A stretch of 64,000 nucleotides of DNA, from the NCBI RefSeq assembly GCF_004664715.2, contig NC_051082.1, positions 8,624,498 through 8,688,497 of the forward strand, in the 5' to 3' direction. Shown one piece after another: positions 10,414 to 20,802 of this stretch. Source of the DNA: Peromyscus leucopus. Lineage: Eukaryota > Chordata > Mammalia > Rodentia > Cricetidae. The notes beneath the pieces are model-generated. The model did no database searches. It was not told the DNA's origin and worked only from the letters and a program-made list of their open reading frames with translations. A program made the translations under genes and the position numbers. Each line of letters starts with the position of its first letter. Within the stretch, counting starts at the first letter, position 1.

Positions 10414-10780
10414 TGCTGTGGGATGGTCTTTCTGTATGCTGTGAATATATGTTGCTACAATTGGTTAATAAAGAAGTTGCTTTGACCTATGGTAAGACTG
10501 GAGACAGCCAGGCGGGAAATCCAAGACAGAGATACAGCGAGAAAGTTGGGGTCAGGGGAGACACTGAGCACTGCCAGGGGAGCAAGATGTAACAGAATAC
10601 AGGTAAAGCCACGAGACATGTGGCGATACATAGATGAATAGAAATGGGTTAATTTAAGGTAAAAGAGCTAGTTAGCAGTAAGCCTGTGCCGTAGACCAAA
10701 CAGTTTGTAATTAATATAAGCCTCTGTGTGTTTGCTTGAGGCTGGAGCGGCTGCAGGACACAGGAAAACTTCTGTCTACA
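10414..10780 (+). mobile_element. Solo LTR of an endogenous retrovirus, 6-bp target duplication
   Basis: 367 bp beginning TG and ending CA, flanked on both sides by the identical hexamer AGACAG (10408-10413 and 10781-10786). Internal blocks GAAATGGGTTAATTTAAGGT and AGAGCTAGTTAGCAGTAAGC are shared, reversed, with the elements at 34322 and 52617. A 6-bp duplication fits ERVK-class integration. There is no internal proviral sequence, so this is a recombination relic with no coding capacity. The strand is relative to those other two copies. Confidence 0.85.
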
Positions 10781-10818
10781 AGACAGTAAATCTAGACACT
10801 AGGCTCATCCTGCAACAG

Positions 10819-10880
10819 CCAACAACAACAACAATAACAACAACAACAATGACAAACCCAAAACAAACCAAACAAAAACA
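10819..10880. repeat. (CAA)n A-rich tract
   Basis: CAA and AAC triplets grading into CAAAC units. Confidence 0.9.
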
Positions 10881-11285
10881 GTAACAATGTTAGAAGCATG
10901 TGTGTGGCGGTGTAGTATCCCAAGGTGATTTTGAAGATGATTTCACTTAATTTTATTTTGCTTTATATTCTCTTCTTATATAAGAGAACCAAAGCATAGG
11001 GAGGTGGGACATGTCACCCCAGGTCACTCCATCCCTTCATTTTTCTACAAACTAATGAAGGAACAAAAATGTTCAATGAACTAACAAGCCAGTGAGCTGA
11101 CCCGATTCCACCATGGATCTTCCTCCTGGAGGGGCAGAGGGAGGTAGGAAGTATTTGCATGCTTTTTCCTGGGAGAGAAGTGAGGAAAAGCCTTTGCTGC
11201 CTGTGTGTGGGTGGTGGGAGACATGAGGATGATGAGCAGGTGAGAGCATTCTCTCCGCTGGCCCATCCTTGCCCGCCATTGGCTT

Positions 11286-11580
11286 TTTAAAATAAAGTTT
11301 TATTAGCACATTGCCATGCCTATTTGTTTGCATGTTGTCTAAGGCTGGCCTTTTGTTTTTGTTTTCAAGACAGAGCCTCTATTGTAGCCCAGGCTACCCT
11401 CTAACTCTCAATCCTCCTGCCTCAGCATTCTGAGTGCTGGGACCACAGGCATGCACCCACAGGTCTGCCTACTATGTTTTAACACTGAACTGCAGAAATG
11501 TGTGGTGTGGCAGAGATTGTACCCACAAAGCCTGAGATATTTACTATCTGGCACTTTAGAGGAAACATTTGTTAACCTTA
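11286..11580 (+). mobile_element. Ancestral hAT (MER-type) DNA transposon, interrupted by a B4
   Basis: The left half has AATAAAGTTTTATTAGCACA and TTTGCATGTTGTCTAAGGCT; the right half, after the B4 at 11345-11465, has CACAAAGCCTGAGATATTTA and CTATCTGGCACTTTAGAGGA. These are the two halves of the old mammalian element whose ends read like CAGGGGTCGGCAAAC. The same family recurs at 19488 and 57488. Confidence 0.7.
11345..11465 (-). mobile_element. SINE B4 nested in the hAT element
   Basis: CAAGACAGAGCCTCTATTGT, AGCCCAGGCTACCC, TCAATCCTCCTGCCTCAGC and GTGCTGGGACCACAGGCATG. Confidence 0.82.
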
Positions 11581-11898
11581 AAAAAGACTCAGCGTGCAAG
11601 AAAAAAAAGTGTTAAATAAAACACACACGGCTCTAAAACAGGAGAGGTTGGGGGAGCTGTGGAGAAGAACTTCCTTTAGGGGGAGGGACCTAGGGAGGTG
11701 TGATGGAAGTCTGTGGGCTGTGGTGTGGAGACTGTTGATGCGCACACGGTGCAGCGCTTGTATGGAGCTAGCATTCATGCAGAACTTAGGATAGTTAAAT
11801 GCCCAGAAGGCAGAAATGCAGGGCATGACCAGAGAGTCTATAACTTGTCCTGGGTAACACAGCTGGTACCCAATAGAGGGCCCACGGAAATCCCATCC
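11581..11898. other. Unique intronic stretch
   Basis: Nothing recognised beyond a short A run. Confidence 0.4.
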
Positions 11899-12319
11899 TG
11901 TCTTAGTTAGGGTTTCTATTGCTTAGATGAAACACCACGACCATAAAGCAAGTTGGGGAGGAAAGGGTTTATTTGGGTTACACTTCCACATTGCTGTTCT
12001 TCACTGAGGGAAGTCAGGGCAGGAACTCAAACAAGGTAGGAAGCTGGAGGCAGGAGCTGATGCAGAGGCCATGGAGGGGTGCTGCTTACTGGCTTGCTCC
12101 TCATGGCTTGCTCAGCCTGCTTTCTTATAGAACTCAGGACCACCAGCCCAGGGATGGCCCCACCCATCATGGGCTGGGCCCTCCTCACATCAATCACTAA
12201 TTAAGAAAATGGCCCACAGACTTGGGTACAGCCGGATCTTATGGAGACATTTTCTCAATGGGGGTTCCTTTTTAGATGACTCTGGTGTGTGTCAAGTTCA
12301 CATAAAACTAGCCAGCACA
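11899..12319 (-). mobile_element. Rodent MaLR-like LTR
   Basis: TGTCTTAGTTAGGGTTTCTA at the left, AAAACTAGCCAGCACA at the right, and internal blocks GGCAGGAGCTGATGCAGAGG and TGGCTTGCTCAGCCTGC. Flanking 5-mers CATCC (11894-11898) and CACCC (12320-12324) are a near-match target duplication. The same family in the opposite orientation is at 49295-49860. The family name is inferred from its similarity to MT/MaLR ends. Confidence 0.7.
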
Positions 12320-15064
12320 CACCCCAAGCAGGTGCCTCCACGAAGTAGTTGTCTACAGCCCTCGAGACAGAGTTCTCTAATGTGTCAGCTCCAAAGTGTC
12401 AGGGACACGGATGCCGTGTGAACAGAACTTCCCGAATGTCACCCCGACTTGGGAGTCCCTGGTTCTCCTTGGGCAAACGTATGCTGCCTCCCACAGGGAT
12501 TTTGGAATGTGGGGCCACCTCACACCCCCAAAGGACGTCTGAAATTACTTCCTCCTCCCAGCCCCCGAGAGAAGCTGCTGGGCTATGTTGGCACACAGGG
12601 GGGGGGGGTGGGGGTACCTCCTGTCCCTGCACCAGCCCTGCCCTTGGGATCAGGGCTCCGTGTAGTGCAGTCATTCGATCCTTTTCTTTCTTCTGAGCTG
12701 TTGTTTTGCTCCACTCTGTCTGTCACTTTGTGGAGAAGAAATGCTTGGCTCTGTAACCGGATTCCAGGCCAACCTGTGACGTGCCTGAGACCATCAGGTG
12801 TTGCTTCTTGAGTGGTACCATCCAAAGACCTTGTGCCCACATCATCGCGGTGAGCTGGAGAACTGAGTGGCAGGCCTGTATTTTTTGCTTTAAGCCCTAG
12901 CAGGGTCAAATAGCTCCTTGGCCGCAGACTTTCTTCAGTCTATTTGCGAGGACATCCCACCGAGGTGCCTTGTGATGGGTGCAGTACCGTGTGTGGCCAC
13001 CAGGGAGCGCCATCTAACAACCTTCCGTCTCCCTGGAAGCGATGCACCAGTGTATGCAAACTGGAACCTGGGTTGAATCTTCTCAAATTGGGGGACACTG
13101 AGTCCTAGAGTCGGGGGGCGGGGCACGGTAAGGTTGGATCCAGACACAGCGGGAAATGAGGGTGGGCGTAATTCACAGACAGAACTTCCTGGCTGGCAGG
13201 CTGTCACCCAGAAGTGGGTTGTGCAATTTGGTCTCTTCCAGGCTGGCTTTGGTCTGAGCATGTCTGAGCAGGTTCATGGTTTCTGCCAGCCGTGGTCGGC
13301 TCAGAAGGGACCTTCCTGTCACTCACCTCCCCTCAGAATCTTTCCCGTGTCTGTCTCTCTGCTCTGCTCTCAACGGCCAATATTAAACGGTGATAACGAA
13401 GCAGCCTCTCCCAGGAGTGGGAGCAGGCAGGGAGGAATCTACAACCCGAGCAGGGGCTTGTTTCTCTTGGGAGACATCTGGCAAGGGCCGAGGGTAGGAT
13501 TTGGGGCTACCTCCACCTGTGGAGAAGCCTTCCCTGAGTCTGTCAGCTAGAGCTTTTAGGGAGAAAAGCCACAAGCCCTGGCTTCCGTGCCGACCTGCGT
13601 CTTAGCCGGTAACGTGGGGCCTGGCGTGGGGACTAAAACAGAAACCCAAAATAAGCAGAGGGAACAGATGTACGAGCGCATGCAGATGTAGGCACAGACA
13701 CTACAGGCCCAGTTTTGGCAGAGGCAAGGGGCCTGGCAGTTTCTTTCACCTACCCTGGCCAGCCAACGGCTCTGCTGTGGGGTATTGGGGGGGGGCAGGG
13801 GCGGGTGGGTTGAGTTCTGAGCCTGGGCTGTATAGCCCTGACCTCCTGCTGGCCCAGCTGCTTCTAGGGCACATGGAGGGGGCTCAGTCTTTGCAAGGAG
13901 CATAATGCCCTGTAAGCCCGCAGTGTGACCCTGAGGGGCGCATGAGGCAGAATGGGCTCAGCCAGGGGGCCGCCCCACCGTCTGAGCAGGACCTTTGCTG
14001 GGGTCTTCAGGCTGTAAATGACACACCTGAAGAAACTGGGCTGGGCTGACAGAGTTTCTTCCCTGTGCCTTGTCACCCCCAGGGCTGTGTCTGCACAGCG
14101 TGCCTGTGGAGCGTTTCTAGAAGGCAGTTCTGTCTAGGGCCAGCCCGTCCTGTGAACTGACTGAAGCGATTTCCCTGGATGCAGGGGGCACACTTGAGCC
14201 CCTCAGTAGTGTTCGAGGGCAGAAGAAAATAATCTGAACCACCGCTTTCTTGTAACGTAGCCGAGAGGCGGGAGAAGTCGCCCATGGCCTGTCACAGAGA
14301 CTGTATTTATATCCCCAGAGTGAATGTGTTTGCAGCCCAGAGGACGTGAAGGCTGGGGACTGTCAACTCATATGTAACAGGGTCCTTCCTTAATACAAAT
14401 TGTTCTGGGGGCTGCTGGTGGGGTGTTGTAGTCAGGACTCAGGATCAGGGCGATCTGTTAGCTGGGAGAGCTGGGTGGGATGTGTTCCTCGAATTTCAGG
14501 TAGCCTTGAAACGGTCTCACTCATGGTATCTCCTGTTGCTGGTACCTGGGGACCGGGGGAACTGTGAGGGGAACTGGCTTGTGCACATTTATAGCACCAG
14601 CAGAGTCCATCCTTCACCCTTGGTCCTGTCAATCAAAAGTGGCTCCAAGTGCTCCGTGATGAACGGCAGGCCCATCAGGCTTGGGAGTCCTGGATTCCAT
14701 CCTGGGTGCCAGGAAATGAATGAGGAAATAGATAAACACCTCCCAGCATCACAGGCACTTCTGGGTGAAGACGGCTGTGGCTGGGACCACGGACGGACTT
14801 CTCCTAAGAGCTGTGGGGTTACCACAGCTGTGGGAAGGATGCCGGCAACCCAGGAGATGAGAGCTGAGGCCAGAGGAAGCCAGAAGGTTCCGCAGGGGCC
14901 GAGACTCTGTAAGAGGCACAGAAAACTGTAATTGAGTTGGTGTGAGGCTTGTGATGGCCAAGGTCTGGTTTCCCCAGGGGACCACAGCCCAATTAACAGG
15001 AAGCAGATGAAGGCTGGGAAGTTCAATGCACCCCTCCCACACACATGCGTGTACATGTGTATAC
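12320..15064. other. Long unique intronic stretch
   Basis: About 2.7 kb with no SINE that I can recognise, unusual for this window. It contains a G run at 12600-12611 and the CTCF-like site at 12997-13013. No splice-bounded conserved open frame was found. Confidence 0.5.
12997..13013 (+). promoter_or_regulatory. CTCF-like motif (one mismatch)
   Basis: TGGCCACCAGGGAGCGCCAT matches the extended CTCF consensus except for A in place of G in the GGGGGC run. Located in unique sequence, in the same orientation as the site at 3243. Confidence 0.5.
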
Positions 15065-15188
15065 GCTTGTGGACATGTACACACATGTACACACACACAC
15101 ACACACTTACACACAGATGATCAGACACAACCACACACAGCCACATATAGCCACACACACACAGCCATACACACACAGCCACACACAG

Positions 15189-15280
<92 letters not shown>
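15065..15280. repeat. Compound CA-rich array ending in (CA)n(GA)n
   Basis: Irregular CACA/AGCCACACA sequence from about 15065, pure AC at 15191-15232, then pure AG at 15233-15280 (24 units). Confidence 0.97.
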
Positions 15281-15282
<2 letters not shown>

Positions 15283-16030
15283 TCATAGAGACACTCAGAC
15301 ACAGAACCAGTCCACGCACCATCTCTCTCTCTCTCTTCCCTGGGACCATGTTAAACCTTCAATCAGATTTGAAGGTAAACATCCCCTGGTGGCCCCGGAC
15401 AGGAGCCAGAGGCGGGGCCAGGGTGATGGGAACCTGTCCAGGCCTCTGGCTCCCTGTTTTTGGTACCTTGTGATACACTTGGGGATAGGATGGATACCTT
15501 GAAACCCTGTGATCACCTTGGATGGGAATAAACACACCCCAGCCTGGAGCAGGGCCTCCGACTCCGCTTTGAATGGTCTCTGTCACTCACATGGAGTCTG
15601 GCTTGCTTCCTCACACTTTCTTCGGAGGCCTTGACCCTCAGAAATGAACTTCTTTGGGCCATAGCTCCCTTCCACTTGGCTCAGCACAGTGTGTTATGGT
15701 AGTCGTCAACACAGTGATTATTAATGCAATGAAAAATAATAAGCTGATCATTTATCAATGTCACTATTAATCTCTTCATAGACTAGGGAAGCCCAGGGCT
15801 TGGGGGAGCCCAGAACAGGGATCCTCCCAGGTCCTGTCAATTTTCCTGGGTCCTGAGGGGAGGGCGACACCCTGTTTGGCCTTCCTTTCTGCTTCCGGGC
15901 TTCACAGTTTCCTTTAATGCGTGCACCAGATGCCAAGTTACAAATGTGCTCAGCATTCTTTTTCTCAGCATCACGGCTTAGAAACATTTTCAATACCTTC
16001 TTGGACCATTTTGGGTTGTAAAAGCCTGCA
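15281..16030. other. Unique intronic stretch
   Basis: Nothing recognised. Confidence 0.45.
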
Positions 16031-16240
16031 GATTGAGAGAAGATTCAGTGGTCAAGTGCACTGACTTCTCTAACAGGGAGCCAGGGTTCAGTTCCTAGCG
16101 CCCACATGGCGACTCACAACCTCCTGTAACTCCAGTGCCGGGGGATCTGGCGCCCTCTTCTGGCCTCAGCCGGCACTGCGTGCGTATGGCGCACATACAA
16201 CATGCAGGCAAACGTAAGATGGAAATAAATCTTTCAAAAG
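16031..16240 (+). mobile_element. SINE B2
   Basis: B2 body with GGGTTCAGTTCCTAGCGCCC, ACATGGCGACTCACAACC, CTGGCGCCCTCTTCTGGCCT and a GGAAATAAATCTTTC tail. It carries a CTCF-like core (reverse strand) at 16147-16163. Confidence 0.88.
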
Positions 16241-17301
16241 CCTGTAGACTTTTCAAGGTGGAGGTTGGTGATGTCCCTGCTGGGAGAAAGTGGGCTTCAA
16301 GTGACCATGCTGTTTGGGGGACAGAGTGGTGTTGTTCATCCGGTAGTGCTAGCTTCCAAGCCTAGCTTTGACCTTTAACCTTTGTGCCAAAGAATTGTGG
16401 GTAGAAGAGGAGGTGATACACCTTGGTAGTCTTGGGTCCATGGGCTTATGCCGTGTGTCCTGCAGCTGAGTCTGGATGTGGCGGTTCTGAATCGGGACAC
16501 TGTGACTTTTAGCTAAGGTATTACAGCAGCTTGTAGGTCCCAGAAGTAGTTGGGATGGGGGAATGCGACATCCTTCCGAAGAAAGGCTTGGGGTCCCCAG
16601 GTCTTTTCTGAATGTGTCTGGGGCCAGTGGATGTGGAAAGGATTTGAACTGTACTCATCTCGCTTGTGTGGTTCTCTGGACAGGTGTTTGTCTTTCCCTG
16701 ATGATGAGTGGGGAGCAGGTTTGTGTCCTCAGCGGCCTCGGCACACTGTGTGCCCAGGGTCTTCTGGAGAGGACCCCAGAGCGGCACCTCTAACAGGCAG
16801 AGGGATGGCTGGCTGAGGTTATGAGACTTGGGACGACCATGAAGTCAGCGTTGCCTGGGGAGCTCAAGTCTGTGGCCGCCACAGTGGCCTTAGTCTCGAA
16901 GAGAGAAAACTTGGCTAAGGTCAAGCAAGCGGTCAGATTCAGATCTGTCTGAAGTCTCTGGAGCTTCAAGAGCACAGACTTAATTCTTGTTTCAAGGCCA
17001 GTGTGCTAGCCATGTCCAGGAAATTCAGATAGGTGGTTGAATGTCCTAGAAGGAGACGGGAGCAGGGCCACGTGGGTGAGGAGGAAGAAGAGGTGACCCA
17101 GGAGGCTATAGGAACAAGGCTTTAGAATCCAAAGGGGCGTCTTTGTCCTCTGGGATGTTCCACAAGGCCAGCCTTGCTTCTGGCTTGCTCAGCAATGCTG
17201 GGCGGCTGCTGGTCTGCCCTCTGGGAGTCGACTGGGAATCTTGTCCTGGGACGGCATTGTACCAGAGGAGCTGGGCATCAGCTGTGCACACAAAAGCCAG
17301 A
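16241..17301. other. Unique intronic stretch with a probable MIR remnant
   Basis: About 16890-16990 resembles MIR (AAGGTCAAGCAAGCGGTCAG, TCAGATCTGTCTGAAGTCTC). The rest shows nothing recognisable. Confidence 0.4.
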
Positions 17302-17458
17302 CATAGGCTGGCGAGATGGCTCAGCAGGGCAAGGTGCTGGCTGACATGCTTGACGCCTTGAGACCCACATAGTAGGAGAGAACGGACCCTTCAGGTTGTC
17401 CTCTGACCTCTACACATGCACACACATGTAAACACACAAACAAAAATAAACAAAAAGT
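17302..17458 (+). mobile_element. SINE B3
   Basis: GGCTGGCGAGATGGCTCAGC, GTTGTCCTCTGACCTCTACA and a CACACATG tail. Confidence 0.85.
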
Positions 17459-17624
17459 GAAGAGTCGTTATCTGTGGCCACTAGACGTCTGTTGATTCTC
17501 CTGCTGAGAGACGGGACAGGAACTCAATATGGGAAAAGAAACGCTCAGGCGTCTTTACGGGCGCGTCCTTGAAAACAGAAGTGAGGGTCGCTGGCTGCAG
17601 AGGTGACCAAAATGACCAGGCCTT

Positions 17625-17860
17625 AGCATGTGGCTCATGCACACATTCAGTGTGACCCAGCACTCATTAAGATCCTACCGTGTTCCTGGGACTCTGCAGG
17701 GTGCTTGCTCGGTGGCCTTTGGCCTCTCTGAGCTGGCCCTTCCTGGTCCAGAGATACAGGTGGCGCTGCCTCTTGGGGTCATTTTGGGAATGACATGAGG
17801 TCAGATACATAAAGCTCAGTGGTACCTGGTTGCTACGAAGGCAGTAAGTACCCTTACCGT
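17625..17860 (+). mobile_element. MIR/L2-like remnant
   Basis: CACTCATTAAGATCCTACCG and GGGACTCTGCAGGGTGC resemble the MIR 5' part; a downstream segment resembles the related MIR3 end. Heavily diverged. Confidence 0.35.
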
Positions 17861-17995
17861 GTAGTGTCTTCACCTACACGGTCTTAATCCATCCCCAGTC
17901 CTTTCAGCATGGTCTTCCTCCTCCGCCTCATTTCCCCAGCTGCCTTCTTTGTGGATTAAGGACGTGTTTGCTTTTAAAAAGTCTTATATTAATTT

Positions 17996-17998
<3 letters not shown>

Positions 17999-18053
<55 letters not shown>
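17999..18053. repeat. (CT)27 microsatellite
   Basis: Uninterrupted CT dinucleotides. Confidence 0.97.
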
Positions 18054-18056
<3 letters not shown>

Positions 18057-18351
18057 GCATTTATCTAATTATTCTTTGGCAATAAAAAAAATCGGGAGTC
18101 AGATATCAGGGTAAGAACCTGAATGATCAGAGAAGCGACCAGTGACCTCCTATGTCTTCTGTTCCTCCATCCAAAAAAAAAAGGTGAAATTCTCTCTCAG
18201 CCCCGTCTTATAACTTCCTGTCTCTCTATCTGCCCTCAGTCCTCCAAAACCTCTATGGTTAATTTTGGTCAGCTAGTGGCTAGCTCTGCCCTGTGATTCA
18301 AAAGCAAGCTTTATTGTCAGAATGGGATCAGAACATCACACAGTTCTCATT

Positions 18352-18549
18352 CTCTCTCTCTCTCCCTCTCTCCCTCCCTCCCTCCTCCCCCCCCCCTCTC
18401 TCTCACTCTGTGTGTGTGCCATGATGTGAGGTCGGAGGACGACTTGAAGAAGTGATTCTCTCCGTCTACTGTGAGGAGTTCAGGGATCAAACTCGGGTCC
18501 TCAGGCTTGGCTGTCAGCCCCTTTGCCGGCTGAGCCATCCTGCCAGCCC
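18352..18549 (-). mobile_element. SINE B3 with pyrimidine-rich tail
   Basis: CT/CCCTC tract (18352-18410), then GAGGTCGGAGGACGACTTGA, GGGATCAAACTCGGGTCCTC and GCTGAGCCATCCTGCCAGCC. Confidence 0.88.
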
Positions 18550-18823
18550 AAGCTCGGACTTGGCCCCAATCTCCAGAGGAAGAATAGCAGCAAGTCTCAC
18601 AAAGGAGCAGAGAGGGAGAGGCCCTGGCTGTCCCTTCCTGCTTCTAGTGAGAGACGAGCCAGATGGTGGGTTTTTTTGTCAGCGCGGAACGCACATAGCA
18701 CGAAATTTCTTAAAGGAAAGAGGTTATGCAAGGCTGTTTGAGAGAGCGTCGGCTAAGAAGTAAGCTATAAGGAGGTACTTCAGAAAGAGAGCAGGCTTCC
18801 TCCGCCAGTGTGTTTATTGGCGA

Positions 18824-18826
<3 letters not shown>
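18550..18826. other. Unassigned, relatively CpG-rich stretch
   Basis: Has more CpG than its surroundings (for example CAGCGCGGAACGCAC and GAGCGTCGGC) and leads into a long GA tract. On the minus strand it carries CCAATAAACACAC, an AATAAA hexamer. I do not recognise a family. Confidence 0.35.

Positions 18827-18894
<68 letters not shown>
18827..18894. repeat. (GA)34 microsatellite
   Basis: 68 bp of uninterrupted GA, the longest pure purine tract in the window. Confidence 0.98.
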
Positions 18895-18897
<3 letters not shown>

Positions 18898-19487
18898 GAG
18901 CCCCGTCTGGTGTGGGCGGACATGATCGAATGTGGCAGGAGTGTATGATCGGGACATCAGGGAGCTGCTTGCGCTGGGGGAAGTGTTCTTCATTTCTCCA
19001 CTCTGCCACTTCTCCAGGGAACGGGGCATGCAGGAAGTTGGATTTGGGGACATGTCACATCTCCTTTCTCTTCTAGTGAAGACATCTATTTATTTAATTA
19101 AATTTCCGTTGAGTTCGGCTCCCCCCCCCCCCGCCCCCTGCCCTGCAGCTAATTTTTGCTTCTGTTTTCTTTCTCTAGACATCAGTTAGGCCAGAACCCA
19201 TCAACAGAAATGACAGCATCAGTAATAAGAATAATAGAAATGGTAATACCCAAACAGTGCCCTGTCTTCTGGAATCTTCTGTGGGTGGCTGAAGTCACCT
19301 CGTCTCTTTAGATGAATCTGTTGCTCTTAGGTTGAATTTTGTTCTGCCCATGGCTGCTTTAAGGGCTGGAAGGGTCCCCTCCACCCCCCCCTCCACCATC
19401 AGCTATTTTACAGGAAAATAGAGGACCCTTTGCTCAGAATGAGGCTGTCCGCTTCATGTCATTGTCACATGTGCTGAATAGTCTAAT
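18895..19487. other. Unique intronic stretch
   Basis: Two poly-C runs (19122-19132 and 19384-19393); nothing else recognised. Confidence 0.4.
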
Positions 19488-19690
19488 TCAGGGTCTAGCA
19501 ATTGAAATCATGTCTGGCCTACCACTTGCATTTTTAAATAAAGTTTTATTAAAACATAGCCACATCCACTTATTTACATATTGTTTATCTCTGCTTTCTA
19601 CTATAATGGCAAGACTCAGTGGTTGCAACAAAGTTAAAATATATTCTATCTTGTCCTTTACAGAGAACATTTTCAGAACTCTCTTCTCTG
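19488..19690 (+). mobile_element. Ancestral hAT (MER-type) DNA transposon
   Basis: TTAAATAAAGTTTTATTAAA, ATTTACATATTGTTTATCTC, GCAACAAAGTTAAAATATAT and CCTTTACAGAGAACATTTTC in order; the same family as 11286 and 57488. Confidence 0.7.
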
Positions 19691-19697
19691 CCTTGAC

Positions 19698-19704
<7 letters not shown>

Positions 19705-19749
<45 letters not shown>

Positions 19750-19754
19750 TGTGT
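19705..19754. repeat. (GT)n microsatellite
   Basis: Pure GT to 19742, then one TA interruption. Confidence 0.97.
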
Positions 19755-19807
19755 TTAGTTGATTCTGACGTGTGTTTGTGAACAAGTGCACTCAGTTGCT
19801 TATGTGT

Positions 19808-20032
19808 TCACGGACCATTCATTGTATCAAGCTCATGTTAGATCCAAGGGACTTAGAGATGAATGGGTCTGCTTCTTCTCTTTGGGGATGTTTGTGACAT
19901 AGTAAAGGTATAGAGGAAATGTCAGCTGTGGAGGTGACAAGTCAGATAAAACAGGAAGCATTTGGGAGTCTGAGTGCAGGAGGAAGTAGGAAGGCTTTGT
20001 AGAACAGAGGGCATTAAAGATGGGTATAAAGA
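19808..20032 (+). mobile_element. L2-like remnant
   Basis: Order and composition (GACTTAGAGATGAATGGG, AGTCAGATAAAACAGGAAGC) resemble old L2-type sequence; weak. Confidence 0.3.
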
Positions 20033-20250
20033 GAATGGTACTAATGACTGATGGCTAGGGAATGGTACCCAATGGCTGATGGCTGGGAATGGTACCTGAT
20101 GACTGATGGCTGGGAATGGCATCCAATGGCTGATGGCTAGGGAATGGCATCCAATGGCTGATGGCTAGGGAATGGTACCCAATGGCTGATGGCTGGGAAT
20201 GGTACCTGATGGCTAGGGAATGGTACCCAGTGGCTGATGGCTAGGGAAAC
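20033..20250. repeat. Minisatellite, 27/28-bp unit, about 7.5 copies
   Basis: Units TGATGGCTAGGGAATGGTAC plus CCAATGGC, alternating with a 1-bp shorter version (GGCTGGGAATGG) and one copy shortened by about 8 bp. Flanks are unique. Confidence 0.95.
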
Positions 20251-20585
20251 CTGAATTCTTGGGCACAGGAAAAGCTGTCAGTGAGCTGTGGAGATGTGGC
20301 AAAGTGTGACCAGCCCAAGGAGCTGGAATCCACCTGGACAAGGGTTTGAAGGATAAGGGGAGGGGATGAGGTTAGTGGAAAGGGGAGAGATGGGGCTGGG
20401 GGACCATCTAAGGAAGACTTTTGTGTCTTCATTTTCAATGGTGGCTTATTCCAAACAGTGACTTGGGAGCAGAATGTGGTTGACTTGGTTTGTCAACCTT
20501 GAGAGGACCCCAATGTTGCACCATCTGTAGGTGGCGTTGGAGCAGATTAGTCTGGAACTCAGGCTCGAGTCCTCAGGCCCTAGAG

Positions 20586-20802
20586 TAGAGGTTCTCAACC
20601 TTCCTGATGCTGTGACCCTTTGATACAGTTCTCCATGTTGTGGTGACTCCAACCATAACATTATTTTCATTGCTACTTCATAACTGAAATTTTGCTACTG
20701 TTATGAATCGTAATGTTATGAAATCGTAATCTGATATATGACATCTGTGCAAGGGTTGTTTGACCCCCAGATGGGTCTTGACCCACAGGTTGAGAACTGC
20801 AG
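20586..20802 (+). mobile_element. URR1 hAT DNA transposon (non-autonomous)
   Basis: Inverted ends GAGGTTCTCAACCTTCC and AGGTTGAGAACTGCAG, internal GCTACTTCATAACTGAAATT and TGTTATGAATCGTAATGTTA. Flanks CCCTAGAG (20578-20585) and GGCTAGAG (20803-20810) are an 8-bp hAT-type target duplication with two differences. No transposase. Confidence 0.93.

Noticed and set aside
10414..10780. Possible provirus with retroviral genes
   Set aside because: Only a single LTR with its target duplication is present; no gag, pol or env sequence was seen here or near the other LTRs.
14589..15302. 237-codon minus-strand open frame
   Set aside because: Half of it is (CA)n/(GA)n microsatellite; the remainder has no recognisable family and no conserved features.
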